Shown in pieces: positions 55,357 to 64,000 of a stretch of 64,000 bases of DNA (within the stretch, counting starts at the first letter, position 1; every line of letters begins with the position of its first letter). Location: assembly GCA_037074705.1 (NCBI GenBank), contig CM073591.1, positions 179,887,432 to 179,951,431 on the forward strand. The letters run 5' to 3'. The position numbers and the translations under genes are program-made. Origin of the DNA: Zhengitettix transpicula. Taxonomy: Eukaryota > Arthropoda > Insecta > Orthoptera > Tetrigidae. The notes under the pieces were generated by a model, which was not told the origin of the DNA, did not search any database, and saw nothing but the letters and a program-made list of their open reading frames with translations.

Positions 55357-56150
55357 ATGAAATATATAGTAATCAGCCTCCTGAAAACAACCTTTACCAG
55401 CAATCTTGTCTCCCATGTAACTACAATATCCTGTCTTAACTCCCCAAACAACCTAACACTCGGCAACCTCAAAAACAAAATTATCATTCTCCCAGCTGAC
55501 AAGGGCTCCTCCTCTGTAGTAATGGAGAAGTATGTGGCTATGGTAGTTTGCCAGCTGGAGGAGGCCAAAACTTATAAACCTGTCCCTTCTGACCCCAATC
55601 CTTTTATAACTTCTGAAACAGACAAGTATGTTCAAACACATGGCCTGCTTCAAAAATCATCAACTGCTTCTATTTTGCTCCTCACTCCAAAAATCCCTAG
55701 AAGACCCACCTTCTACCTGCTCCCTAAATTACAAAACCTGTGGTCCTGGGTCACCAAATTGTCACTAAAAGGATTTCTGATTTAGTGGATGAATCACTCC
55801 AACAGTAGAAATACTAACTTCCTTCATTCAAGACACAAACCACTTCCTTCTCTGCCACACATAAACTCCAAAAACCATTTCTACCTGATACCTTACTGGT
55901 TGTCTCCCTGTACAATAACATCCCCAATGGTGGCGGCCTGGTGGCACTCATATATTTCTTGTTTCTTTGACCACCAAATTCTTTCCCAACCAATAACTTT
56001 ATAATTTCCCTCACCCAGTTTACCTCACAAAGAATTACACCTCTTTTCAAAACAACATTTAACCCAAATAACTGACAAAGGTATAGGAGCCCCAGGTGGT
56101 CCCCTCCTATGTCATCCTGTTCATGGGAAAAGTCGAACAGAAACACCTAA
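55357..56150 (+). pseudogene. Penelope-like reverse transcriptase, N-terminal part
   Basis: Plus-strand reading: NLKNKIIILPADKGSSSVVM (55464-55525), the diagnostic ADKG.xxVxM motif upstream of the Penelope palm; then EAKTYKPVPSDP, FYLLPKLQ (equivalent of YGLPKIHK), a LVVSLYNNIPNGGG stretch (for the catalytic DVxSLYTNIP, Asp lost) and remains of the QGTAMG block near 56080. Frameshifts and stops are present. It belongs to a lineage different from the 15-kb copy, as the terminal repeats are absent. Confidence 0.8.
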
Positions 56151-56154
56151 ATTT

Positions 56155-57160
56155 CTGTATATTCCACTGTAAATGATCATGTATCCAATACCCAAGGATT
56201 TTAGTGGATGAGTTGTTTATTACCACAGTTCTTAGTTTTATACTGTCTAGTTTATAATATTGCTTTGGGGATGGTTTTAAATTCATAATAATAATTTTTT
56301 CTGTATTCAATAGAAGTTTATTTGTATATAGCCAGTTGAGTACCTTATTGTTAGTTTAATTTATGACAGAGAGGATCTTCTCTTTAGAATTTCCAGTAAA
56401 GAGTAAACTTGTATCATTGGCAAAAAGAGCTGGTTAGGCAATGTTGGGTGGCAAATCATTAATAAATATAAAAAAAAATGTGGACCAAGGATAGGTCCCT
56501 GAAGGGCACCACATTGTACTATTTTAGGACTGGAGCAGGCTTTTGATAATAGTGGTTAATTCAACAAACTGTTTCAAAAAGTTTGTTCAAAAAACTATGT
56601 CAGACTTTATTGATTAATTTTTTCTTCTGAACCCAAACTGATATTTGCATAATAACTTATTACTTTGAAGAAAGACATTCACCTGATTGAAGGCAACGTT
56701 TTCTAGGATTTTAGATAGACCAGTTAGTATTGAAATAGGCATGTAATTATTGACATCATGTTACTTCCTTTCTAGTGAAAGGGAATAATTTTTGATAATT
56801 TGAATATTTCTGGGAATTCACCAGTGGATAGAGTGTCATTAATGATATCACATAAGGGAGCTACTATATGAGGTCCAATGAATTTAATAATAAATCAGGT
56901 ATGAAATATGAACCAGCTGTCATTTTGACTTTGTGTTGATTATTTTAATAGATCTTTTGGCATCACAGGTGTAAAAATGGTGAGTTATTATAAATTTTGT
57001 GTGTAGCTATGAAAACACAGACACACTGAAGACACAGATGACATTGGTATTTCTGAGACAAGTGATAATGTAATCTCAGTGAAATGATTATTAATGATAT
57101 TACCAAAGGTGGCTCATGAGGTTTTGAAGTTAAGTGGTACATTACTCCAACCAACCATTT
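56155..57160 (-). pseudogene. LINE reverse transcriptase, C-terminal half
   Basis: Minus strand: GPILGPHFFIFINDLPPN (about 56480), FANDTSLLF (catalytic YADD reduced to FAND), NKVLNWLYTNKLLLNTEK and STKILGYWIHDHLQWN. The pattern is that of CR1/L2-like LINEs, related to but distinct from 7612-9215. It is 5'-truncated and full of stops. Confidence 0.8.
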
Positions 57161-57585
57161 TTACGATGATAACTATGTAAAATAATGAAATACATGAGTG
57201 GTAGTGTTACCAATACACTGACCCCACATAAAATATTCTACATTTCTAATTCTGTCTATATAATTTCCAATAATGTCTAATATTTAAACTCGGAATAATT
57301 TACCATTTCTAACCTGAAAGTATTTTTCTCAGTAAATATTCTAAATAAACGTAATTTTTGGAACAAACCACTGAGCAGTTTTGTATTCAGGGTTGTGCAA
57401 TAGATTTTCACACTATGACGCCTCTTAAATTTTGTTTTCTTTGTGCGGTGTGGGTGAGAGCGCGTATACATGCGTAATAATAGATACGAGCCTGAGAGGG
57501 AGCAGAGACCTAGACGGAATTTTTTATTTTATTAATAACTATTTACGATCTGCTAATAATAAAAGCAATAAGTAAATATTGTGTA
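57161..57585. other. no feature recognised
   Basis: Short AT-rich stretch between two LINE remnants. Its right end may be the 3' untranslated part of the Jockey element. Confidence 0.4.
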
Positions 57586-58812
57586 TGAGTGTGGGTTGTA
57601 TAGAAGACGCATACATTAATACGTCTTCTGTTGCAGTTTGGGTGTTGTTACTATTTAGGTTATTTTCAGTTAGTGTTCTCAGCTAGAAACGGCAGGGCAG
57701 GTTCAGAGTGTAGTTTCTTTTAAGCCTGCGGTTGTGTTTACTACTGTCTAGTAGGTTATTTGCAAGTTGGTTGGGGTATAACTCAAGGTTTTTTTTATGT
57801 ATCTTACAGTGTTTTTTACAATTTCACTTTTCACTGAATTCACTTTTAGGTCAGTATGTATGTCTGCATTCGTTATATAATATGGTGCATTGGTGATTGT
57901 TCGAAGCATTTTTGATTATTGCTATGTTGGTTGATGATGCCGCTCCCAAAATCTGGATGCCATACATCCAGACGGGCTTGAAGATGGTGTTGTATATTAG
58001 AAGTTTGTTATCGAGGGAAGTTTTGATATTCTACCCAGTAGCCAGAGATGTGTGCTGAGTTTTGTGTTTAATTGTAGCCTTTTCTTCCATATGTGAGTCT
58101 TCCATGTGAGGCCCTTGTCGAGACGCATTCCCAGGTATTTTGCTGAGTCAGACTGTGGTACCGGCTGTCCATTGAGTATTATTGGTGGGCATATTCCCCG
58201 TCGTTTGGTAAAAGTGACGTGTACCGATTTTGTTTCGTTTATTTTTGTGCGCCATCTGTTTAGCCAATCGTGGATGGTATTAGGCTATTTTGTAACTGCG
58301 TGGATGCACTGACTGGATCATCCTCTGAGGCTAATTTCACAGTATCATCTGCATATGTAGCTATTGTAGCTCTTTCGCATGTTGGTAGGTCAGCATGTTG
58401 GTAGGTCAGCTGTGCATAAGATCGGCCCCAGGACGCTGCCTTGGGGCACTCCAGAATTTATAGAGTTGAGGTCGGTTAGTGCATCTTCGTACTTTACTTG
58501 GAACAGTCTGCCATGCAAATATGGTTTTAATATGAGGTAGAGGTTGTCCGGTAGCCACTTCTTTAGCTTGTATAGTAGCCCTTTGTGCCAAACTTTATCA
58601 AATGCTTGACTGACGTCGATAAATACTGCACTACAGTACTTTTTTGCCTCGAAGAATGCGTTAATAATGTCCACCACACGGTGAACCTGTTCTATAGTAG
58701 AGTGTGCAGACCTGAAGTCGAATTGGTAATCAGGAATGAGATGTTTGTCTTCTATGATACGGATTAGCCTTTTGAGTAACAGTCTTTCAAATAGTTTAGA
58801 GGCGAACACAGG
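57586..58812 (-). pseudogene. Jockey-type LINE reverse transcriptase
   Basis: A minus frame at 58809-58390 reads KLFERLLLKRLIRIIEDK, AVFIDVSQAFDKVWHKGLL (catalytic Asp present) and SGVPQGSVLGPI, the Jockey RT core. It is followed in another frame by YADDT at about 58340 and then thumb remains down to KVNSVKSEIV near 57840. It is 5'-truncated at 58812, where it meets the Gypsy remnant. The 3' untranslated end is near 57590. Confidence 0.88.
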
Positions 58813-59127
58813 TCACAATGGACCGATTTACTCCCAAGAAAAGGTACCACGATAACCGGTCAAGGACGTGGGTCCAAGCCGAGCTCCGAACGCAGGAGGC
58901 TAGAGGACCCAGACAGGGGACGAGCAACTCGCCAAATTTCCCGACAGAAAGCGCAGTTCTCCTGAGTGTGATATGTCACAACCTCCCGGTATATCTTCTG
59001 AGGTTGCGCCTCGTTCTTTAAATTGAATACTCCCGCGCAGAAAAATTATTCCGCTTGTGTAGCGAGGCGTGAAACAGTAGGAAACATTATGGCTTTCCGG
59101 ATAGTAGCTGATATGGAAGAATTTGAG

Positions 59128-59316
59128 CAGAGCTGCTTATTGCCGGTTAAGGTTTCCTTACGCGTTGGGTTCGTGATAGATACTGCGGCGTCGGTCTCGG
59201 CCGAATTTTATAATCAAGTTAAGGCTTATCGGTGTATTGTCGCGGAAATGCCGGTGACTAACTTGAATGTTCTGAGCGCGCAGTCTAAAGCAGGAAGCGG
59301 AAGGAAGAGTCCTTGA
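59128..59316 (+). pseudogene. Gypsy protease
   Basis: LRVGFVIDTAASVSAEFY contains the retropepsin active-site triad as D-T-A in place of the usual D-T-G or D-S-G, followed by a VxxMPVTNLNVLSA stretch typical of insect Gypsy proteases. Stop follows at 59314. Confidence 0.75.
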
Positions 59317-59509
59317 ACTGAAATGGGTTATCATGCACAGAGAATTTAAACGGGGAAAGGTATGCGGCATTGAAGTAGAGTTGGTAAAGGAAGAAGGTTT
59401 AAAATGAGTAGAAAAATTGGGGAACGCGGAAAAATGATTTAGGCAAGGAAAATGTTTCAACGGGGAATACGAACGCACTGAGAGTCCGTACAATCAGCCT
59501 TTGCTAGCG

Positions 59510-60090
59510 ATCAGGAAGCCATGCGGTGACGTCAGTTTATGTCTTGATGCTAGGAGACTTAATAACATCGTCGTCACTTCACAGTAAAGACCGACCCATG
59601 CTGAAGAAACAATTAGGGGGTAACGGGAACGGGAAAAGATTTAAACCAGAGCTTCCTACAAATAGAGCTGGAACCCGAGTCACGTAAAGTGACTGCGTTT
59701 TGCGTTGAAGGCAGGCAGTAGGCTATTAAGCGTTTACCATTTGGTTTAATCAGTTCTTGTCAAACTTTTATTCAGAGGCTAGATATGATAATTCCCAAAA
59801 CTCTTAAGGATTACGTCACCACATACGTTGACATTTTCGTCGCCTCGCCCACTTTCGACGAGCACATTAAACATTTAGACATGCTGTTTTCGTGTCTCAC
59901 GGATTCACGATTCACTATCGAACTCAAATTTTTGTTATAAAGGGATACAAGTTTTAGGGCATTTGATCTCGGCAGAAGGTATTAGGCCCATACCAGATCG
60001 ACTTGATAAGATTGACAGATTTCCCCGGCCTAAAAATCTAAAGGATTTGCGGAAAGTCATAAGTTTTTGCACTTATTAGAGAAAGTTCGT
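59510..60090 (+). pseudogene. Gypsy reverse transcriptase
   Basis: Broken frames give KPCGDVSLCLDARRLNN (59515), RLPFGLISSCQTFIQRL (59735), YVTTYVDIFVAS (59810; the YVDD has lost an Asp to Ile) and PRPKNLKDLRKVISF (60030). At least four stops or shifts inactivate it. Confidence 0.85.
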
Positions 60091-60114
60091 GTCAAACTAT
60101 TCTGAAACGAACTG

Positions 60115-60717
60115 TTGCGTAAAGGAAAACGTTGGGAATGGGGCACAAAGCACGAGGTGGCATTTGTTGGCTTAAAAGAGACCTTAAAGTGTGTCATGCT
60201 CAAACACCCTATACCAGGAAGGCCGTATATGATAAAATGCGACGCGTACATTAAAGGAGTAAGCGCAATTTTATCCCAAACTGATGACAAAGGAGAGGAA
60301 GGGATTGTTTCCTTGGCCAGTCGGAGCCTAACCCAATGTGAAAAAAATTATAGTACAACTGAGCACGAACTCCTTATCGTCGTATTTGCTACACAAAAGT
60401 TTCCAACGTACTTATTGGGGAATGAGACTGTCCTTTTCACAGACCATCATGCAACTGACCTTCCTCATAGCTGTGAACACACGAACTTCAGGCTAAAGCG
60501 ATGGAGTTTGGCGTTACAGCCGTATAGATTAATAATCCGACATGTTAGCGGGAAAGATAATATAGCAGCCGACTATCTCAGCCGGAACGTACTGGAAGAG
60601 CATGGTGAGGAAATTCCGGACGTATGCGAGGTAATTGTTGCCAGCTTTGACGGTTGCGTGTCCAGTCGACCGAGCACGCTTAAGACGGAAGTTTACGGAA
60701 GAGACAGCGAGGGATGA
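60115..60717 (+). pseudogene. Gypsy RNase H domain
   Basis: A 200-codon open stretch: the RT/RNase H connector WEWGTKHEVAFVGLKETL, then KCDAYIKGVSAILSQ (first catalytic Asp), SLASRSLTQCEKNYSTTEHE (catalytic Glu), LLIVVFATQKF, TVLFTDHHA (catalytic Asp) and HVSGKDNIAADYLSR. All RNase H landmarks of Ty3/Gypsy elements are visible in one frame. Confidence 0.9.
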
Positions 60718-60860
60718 ACAATTAGAACAGATCCTTGAAATATTGTGGACACCGCCTACTGAGAGCGAGGTAGCCCGAGAAAATAATAATCCGAGAGATG
60801 TATTGTGCAAACGGCGGCATTGTGTTCAAACTCGGATTACTTCCAGTTGGTAAGTACTTT

Positions 60861-61398
60861 GTGAAATTACTTTCTGGTCTGTTCAGTGAACTACGTGCGA
60901 ATGGTCGCAGATTTAATTTAGTGTAATCTGCCGCATCACAGAAACAATGAAGGCTATAAGAAAGTAGAGTGTTTCAAATAATATTTAGTGATTCTGTCCA
61001 TTTTTACGTGCTATCGAGAAATAGAAGAACTTAAATTATAAGTGTAAGTTTAATTGTTATCCAAAAATAACTTGAATAAATTATAGAAGCGCTGACAATC
61101 AGCAACAATCAATCACGATTAACAAGAATCAAAATCAACAATAGACTCTAATAATCTATACTCTTTCCCCTATTTACTTCATTACTAATATGTAAATATA
61201 TGCGTAAAATATTATATAACATCGAATAATAAGTATTTATAGGATAGAATTTAATCTATAAATAAATACGTAAATTGACATATATATCGAAATATCGATA
61301 TATCGAATAAAATTAGCAATAATTCATGCGTCACTATCTTAAACAATTGCGCTAGTATTCAAAATGAAATCAGATCAGCTATTCAGGAAGAATCTAGA
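60861..61398. other. AT-rich spacer, possible LINE 5' region
   Basis: AT-rich with no open frame. Probably the untranslated 5' part of the R1-like element, but no boundary was found. Confidence 0.35.
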
Positions 61399-62383
61399 AT
61401 GTCTAAAAATATTAAAGAATTAACAAATAATACAATTTCTGCTATAATGAAGAATATCCAAGAATTAGTTGTTCAAAATGCTTTTTTGAAATGTGAAAAC
61501 AGATTTTCTGCCGAATTAAAGGACCTAAAAGAAGTCATAACTGGGCAAAACGATCTAATAAATAAATTGAGTGAAAATTATAAGCCAAATATTCCAAAAT
61601 CATTCAGTGAAGTATTAAGATCTAATCAGTCTTTGGGTAAAATACCAATTTCAACACTTGGAATTAAAAATAAAGAAAATGTAGTGTTTATATCGGACAA
61701 GGAAGGCCAATTGAAATCAACTAGTGATATTCAAAAAGAAAGAACAATAGTACAATAGATCAAAATAAAGAAAAAATAAAAATTAAATTAATAAAATCAA
61801 CTAAAAATCAAGCTGTTAGTATTATTGTAGACTTATACAAATTTCGAAACTTAGAAGTAATTAAACAATTTAAAGTAGAAGAACTGAGGAAAAAGAATCC
61901 TAGATTGATTATCTATGATGTAGACTATACCTTAGAGGGAGATGAACTTATAAATCGCATAAAAGCACAAAATCTGGAAGATAACGACAGCAGGGAGCTA
62001 AATCCTCTTTTCAAAACTGGCCCTAAAGGAAATGCACATGTTCATTGGGTTATTTCAGTTGATCCCATAACAAGAAAGGATCTATTAAAGAATGGAAACA
62101 TATACATTGAATATAGATCTAATAAAATTCGGGACTTTATTAGTATTTCTAAATGTTATAATTGTAATGATTTAGGTCACATTTCCAAATCTTGTAAAAA
62201 TGAAAATACATGCAAGAAATGTGGTGACAATTTGAAAATTGTCCAAAAAAGAATGAGGAAACGAATATCTGCATTCCTTGTACATTAAGACACATTAATT
62301 GTAAAAAAGGCACTGGATCTGAATGTTCTTCATACAAGCTGATGACACAAAAGCTCATTGCTAATACCAATTATGGACAATAA
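61399..62383 (+). pseudogene. R1-like LINE ORF1 with zinc knuckles
   Basis: Two frames separated by a shift near 61755. The N-terminal half is Lys/Asn-rich and probably coiled coil (KNIKELTNN to INKLSENY). The C-terminal half has an RRM-like region (SIIVDLYKF, LIIYDVDYTL) followed by zinc knuckles: CYNCNDLGHISKSC and CKKCGD, then after another shift CPKKN...CIPC and HINCKK. This architecture is usual for ORF1 of R1/I-type LINEs. End at TAA 62381. Confidence 0.8.
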
Positions 62384-62399
62384 CTCAAAAAAAAAAGTA

Positions 62400-64000
62400 G
62401 AAAAAGTTCTACTGCCATGGATGATATTAGAATATTGTGCGATGATATGAAAATTGATGTTATATGCATTAAAGAACAATTTATAAAATATGATAAACTA
62501 TACTCTCTACCTATAGCCACTAGACAAATATTTTACTCACGGGATGCCATGGCGGCGATTATAATTCTGAATAATGATATTAGAATCACTAATTCAGTCA
62601 ACACTCTGATAATTACGTTAATACATTAGAAATTAATTGGGAAGGGGACAAACTAACTATTATTAATCAATACTGCAAATTTAATGATGACATTACAATT
62701 CATATGGACAAATTTAATAAAATAGGACAAGAATCTAAAAATAACGTTTTATACCTTGCTGATGTTAATGCCAAGTCTGATAGATGGTTTTCAAATACCC
62801 AAGACCACAAAGGAGAAATAGTAGCGGTAACATTAGACAACTTAAAGCTAAAAATTTTAAATCAATCTGGCCAACCATCTACTTATTCTAATTCTATGGG
62901 CCATGAGTCAAATATTGACATAACGGCGGCATCCTCTTCATCAGCAGATAAAGTACGAATATGGAAAGTATTTAAAGAAAAGATCACTAGTGACCACCGT
63001 CTTATCATTACTAAATTGTCAACATTCTGGGTTTCTTTACCTCACATTCAAAAATCCTTACAAAGATAATTTATAACTACTAATGTGAATTGGGACACTG
63101 TAAAAGAAAAACTTAATAATAGTATTCCGACTCTATCTGGAAATTGTAACTATATGATTACTTAATTGGATCCAGTTATCCTGTCATCAAAACATTAAAA
63201 GATCCAATATCCCAAAAATTAAAAAAAAAACCTTGGTGGAATAATAATTTATATATCAAGAAAAAAGAAATCAATAAAATTCATAGAATAGCAAATAGAG
63301 CCTAAAACAATCCAACTCGTGAAAGAGCAAAAATAAATTTGAAAATAGCTATTAAAAAATATATAAGTGCAATTAATAAATCTAAAGAAGAATGTTGGAA
63401 AATATTTGTTGAGTCGGAGATAGAAAAAGATCTCTGGAGTCTACCGTATAAAATTGTATGTAAGAAAATTGACTGCAAAACTGTTCCAACTACTATTATC
63501 AAAGCTGATGGTACACATACGACAGGTGGTCAAGACACTGCGATTGAAATGATGAAGCATCTCCTTCCCAGAGAAATATCTCAAGACGACAATGTTTTTC
63601 ATAAATCATTGAGGAAAAAATGGCAATCAAATAATTTATTATTAATACATCCAATTGTTTGTCCACAAACTTGTAAAGGAGAAATAAATCAAAGAAAAAA
63701 TAAAATTGAACCAGGACCGGATAAAATTAGCAATGAAATTTTAAAAGAAACATCAGCCATCATTCTTGAACCACTACAAAAACTTTTTAATAAATGTCTC
63801 AATGAATCTATATTTCCTGATGTATTTAAAAAGTCTGAACTCAAAATTATATATAATTTATATATATAATAATAAAGATCCTGATGATATTTCCTCATAT
63901 CACCCTAACTGCTTAATAAGCTCTATTGGAAAAATATTTGAAAAAATCATAGCCAAAAATTTAATTAATGAATTAGAGGATAATAATATGATTCAAAATT
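62400..64000 (+). pseudogene. R1-like LINE ORF2 (endonuclease and RT), runs off edge
   Basis: The endonuclease part begins near 62417 (DDIRILCDDMKIDVICIKEQ). It contains YLADVNAKSDRWFS (catalytic DxNAK), STYSNSMGHESNIDIT and TSDHRLII (catalytic SDH). The linker SLPYKIVCKKI and the GTHTTGGQDTAIEMMKHLLP stretch are typical of the R1 clade. The reverse transcriptase starts EPGPDKISNEILK (63712) and continues to the window edge as LISSIGKIFEKI. Several frameshifts and stops are present. Confidence 0.85.

Larger units (their letters stand above)
58815..60860 (+). pseudogene. Gypsy LTR-element remnant (protease, RT, RNase H)
   Basis: Plus-strand order is a basic gag tail (58818 on), protease, reverse transcriptase and RNase H. 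Later frames (60635-60853) look like the start of an integrase zinc region without its HHCC residues. No LTRs were found on either side. It is in the opposite orientation to the 28-35 kb Gypsy and related to it (both have SxxLDARxLxxIxV in the fingers). Confidence 0.85.

Noticed and set aside
61399..63069. R1-like ORFs as an intact, rDNA-inserted R1 element
   Set aside because: No ribosomal DNA is visible in the window and the frames are broken, so only R1-like clade membership is supported.

Overview
The window reads as animal, almost certainly arthropod, nuclear DNA. It is AT-rich, and its host genes are split by GT-AG introns. It is crowded with retroelements typical of insects: Penelope-like, Gypsy, Jockey/R1/CR1-like LINEs, mariner and Helitron-like repeats. 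Long introns full of repeats suggest an insect with a large genome, but nothing here fixes the order.

Two host genes are visible and converge tail to tail. On the + strand, seven exons between 4068 and 21233 encode the last 313 residues of a strawberry notch (sno/SBNO) protein. Every splice junction keeps frame, and the 5' exons lie upstream of the window. Its third intron here (7135-18960) is 11.8 kb and is packed with mobile DNA. On the - strand, five exons between 55271 and 40331 encode the last 335 residues of an EGF-repeat extracellular protein that most resembles dumpy. The 5' part of this gene was not found and probably lies beyond the right edge.

Between and inside these genes the layout is as follows. 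2.6-3.2 kb: mariner fossil. 7.4-9.2 kb: Penelope endonuclease fragment next to a CR1-like LINE. 9.3-10.4 kb: Helitron-like piece and a minisatellite. 10.9-14.7 kb: LINE split by a 2.05-kb Helitron-like element built of tandem units. 15.0-16.2 kb: Penelope element with inverted terminal repeats. 17.8-18.6 and 36.1-36.6 kb: two copies of an unclassified retroposon with clear target-site duplications. 21.5-22.2 kb: microsatellite and inverted repeat. 28.0-34.8 kb: Gypsy LTR element with both LTRs, hit by a nearly intact mariner and a Penelope palindrome. 38.9-39.9 kb: 994-bp Penelope palindrome with a 13-bp target duplication. 44-58.8 kb: gene introns and upstream DNA with Gypsy, Jockey, Penelope and CR1-like fossils. 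58.8-60.9 kb: Gypsy remnant. 61.4-64 kb: R1-like LINE running off the edge.

The most interesting signal is a hammerhead-ribozyme core (CAC-CUGANGA, stem II, GAAAC-GUU-GUG) that recurs in the Penelope-type terminal repeats. It is often present on both arms of an inverted repeat, so transcripts of either strand would carry it. In the best copies helix III is only two base pairs with no loop, which suggests cleavage would depend on dimers. No wholly new protein system was recognised.
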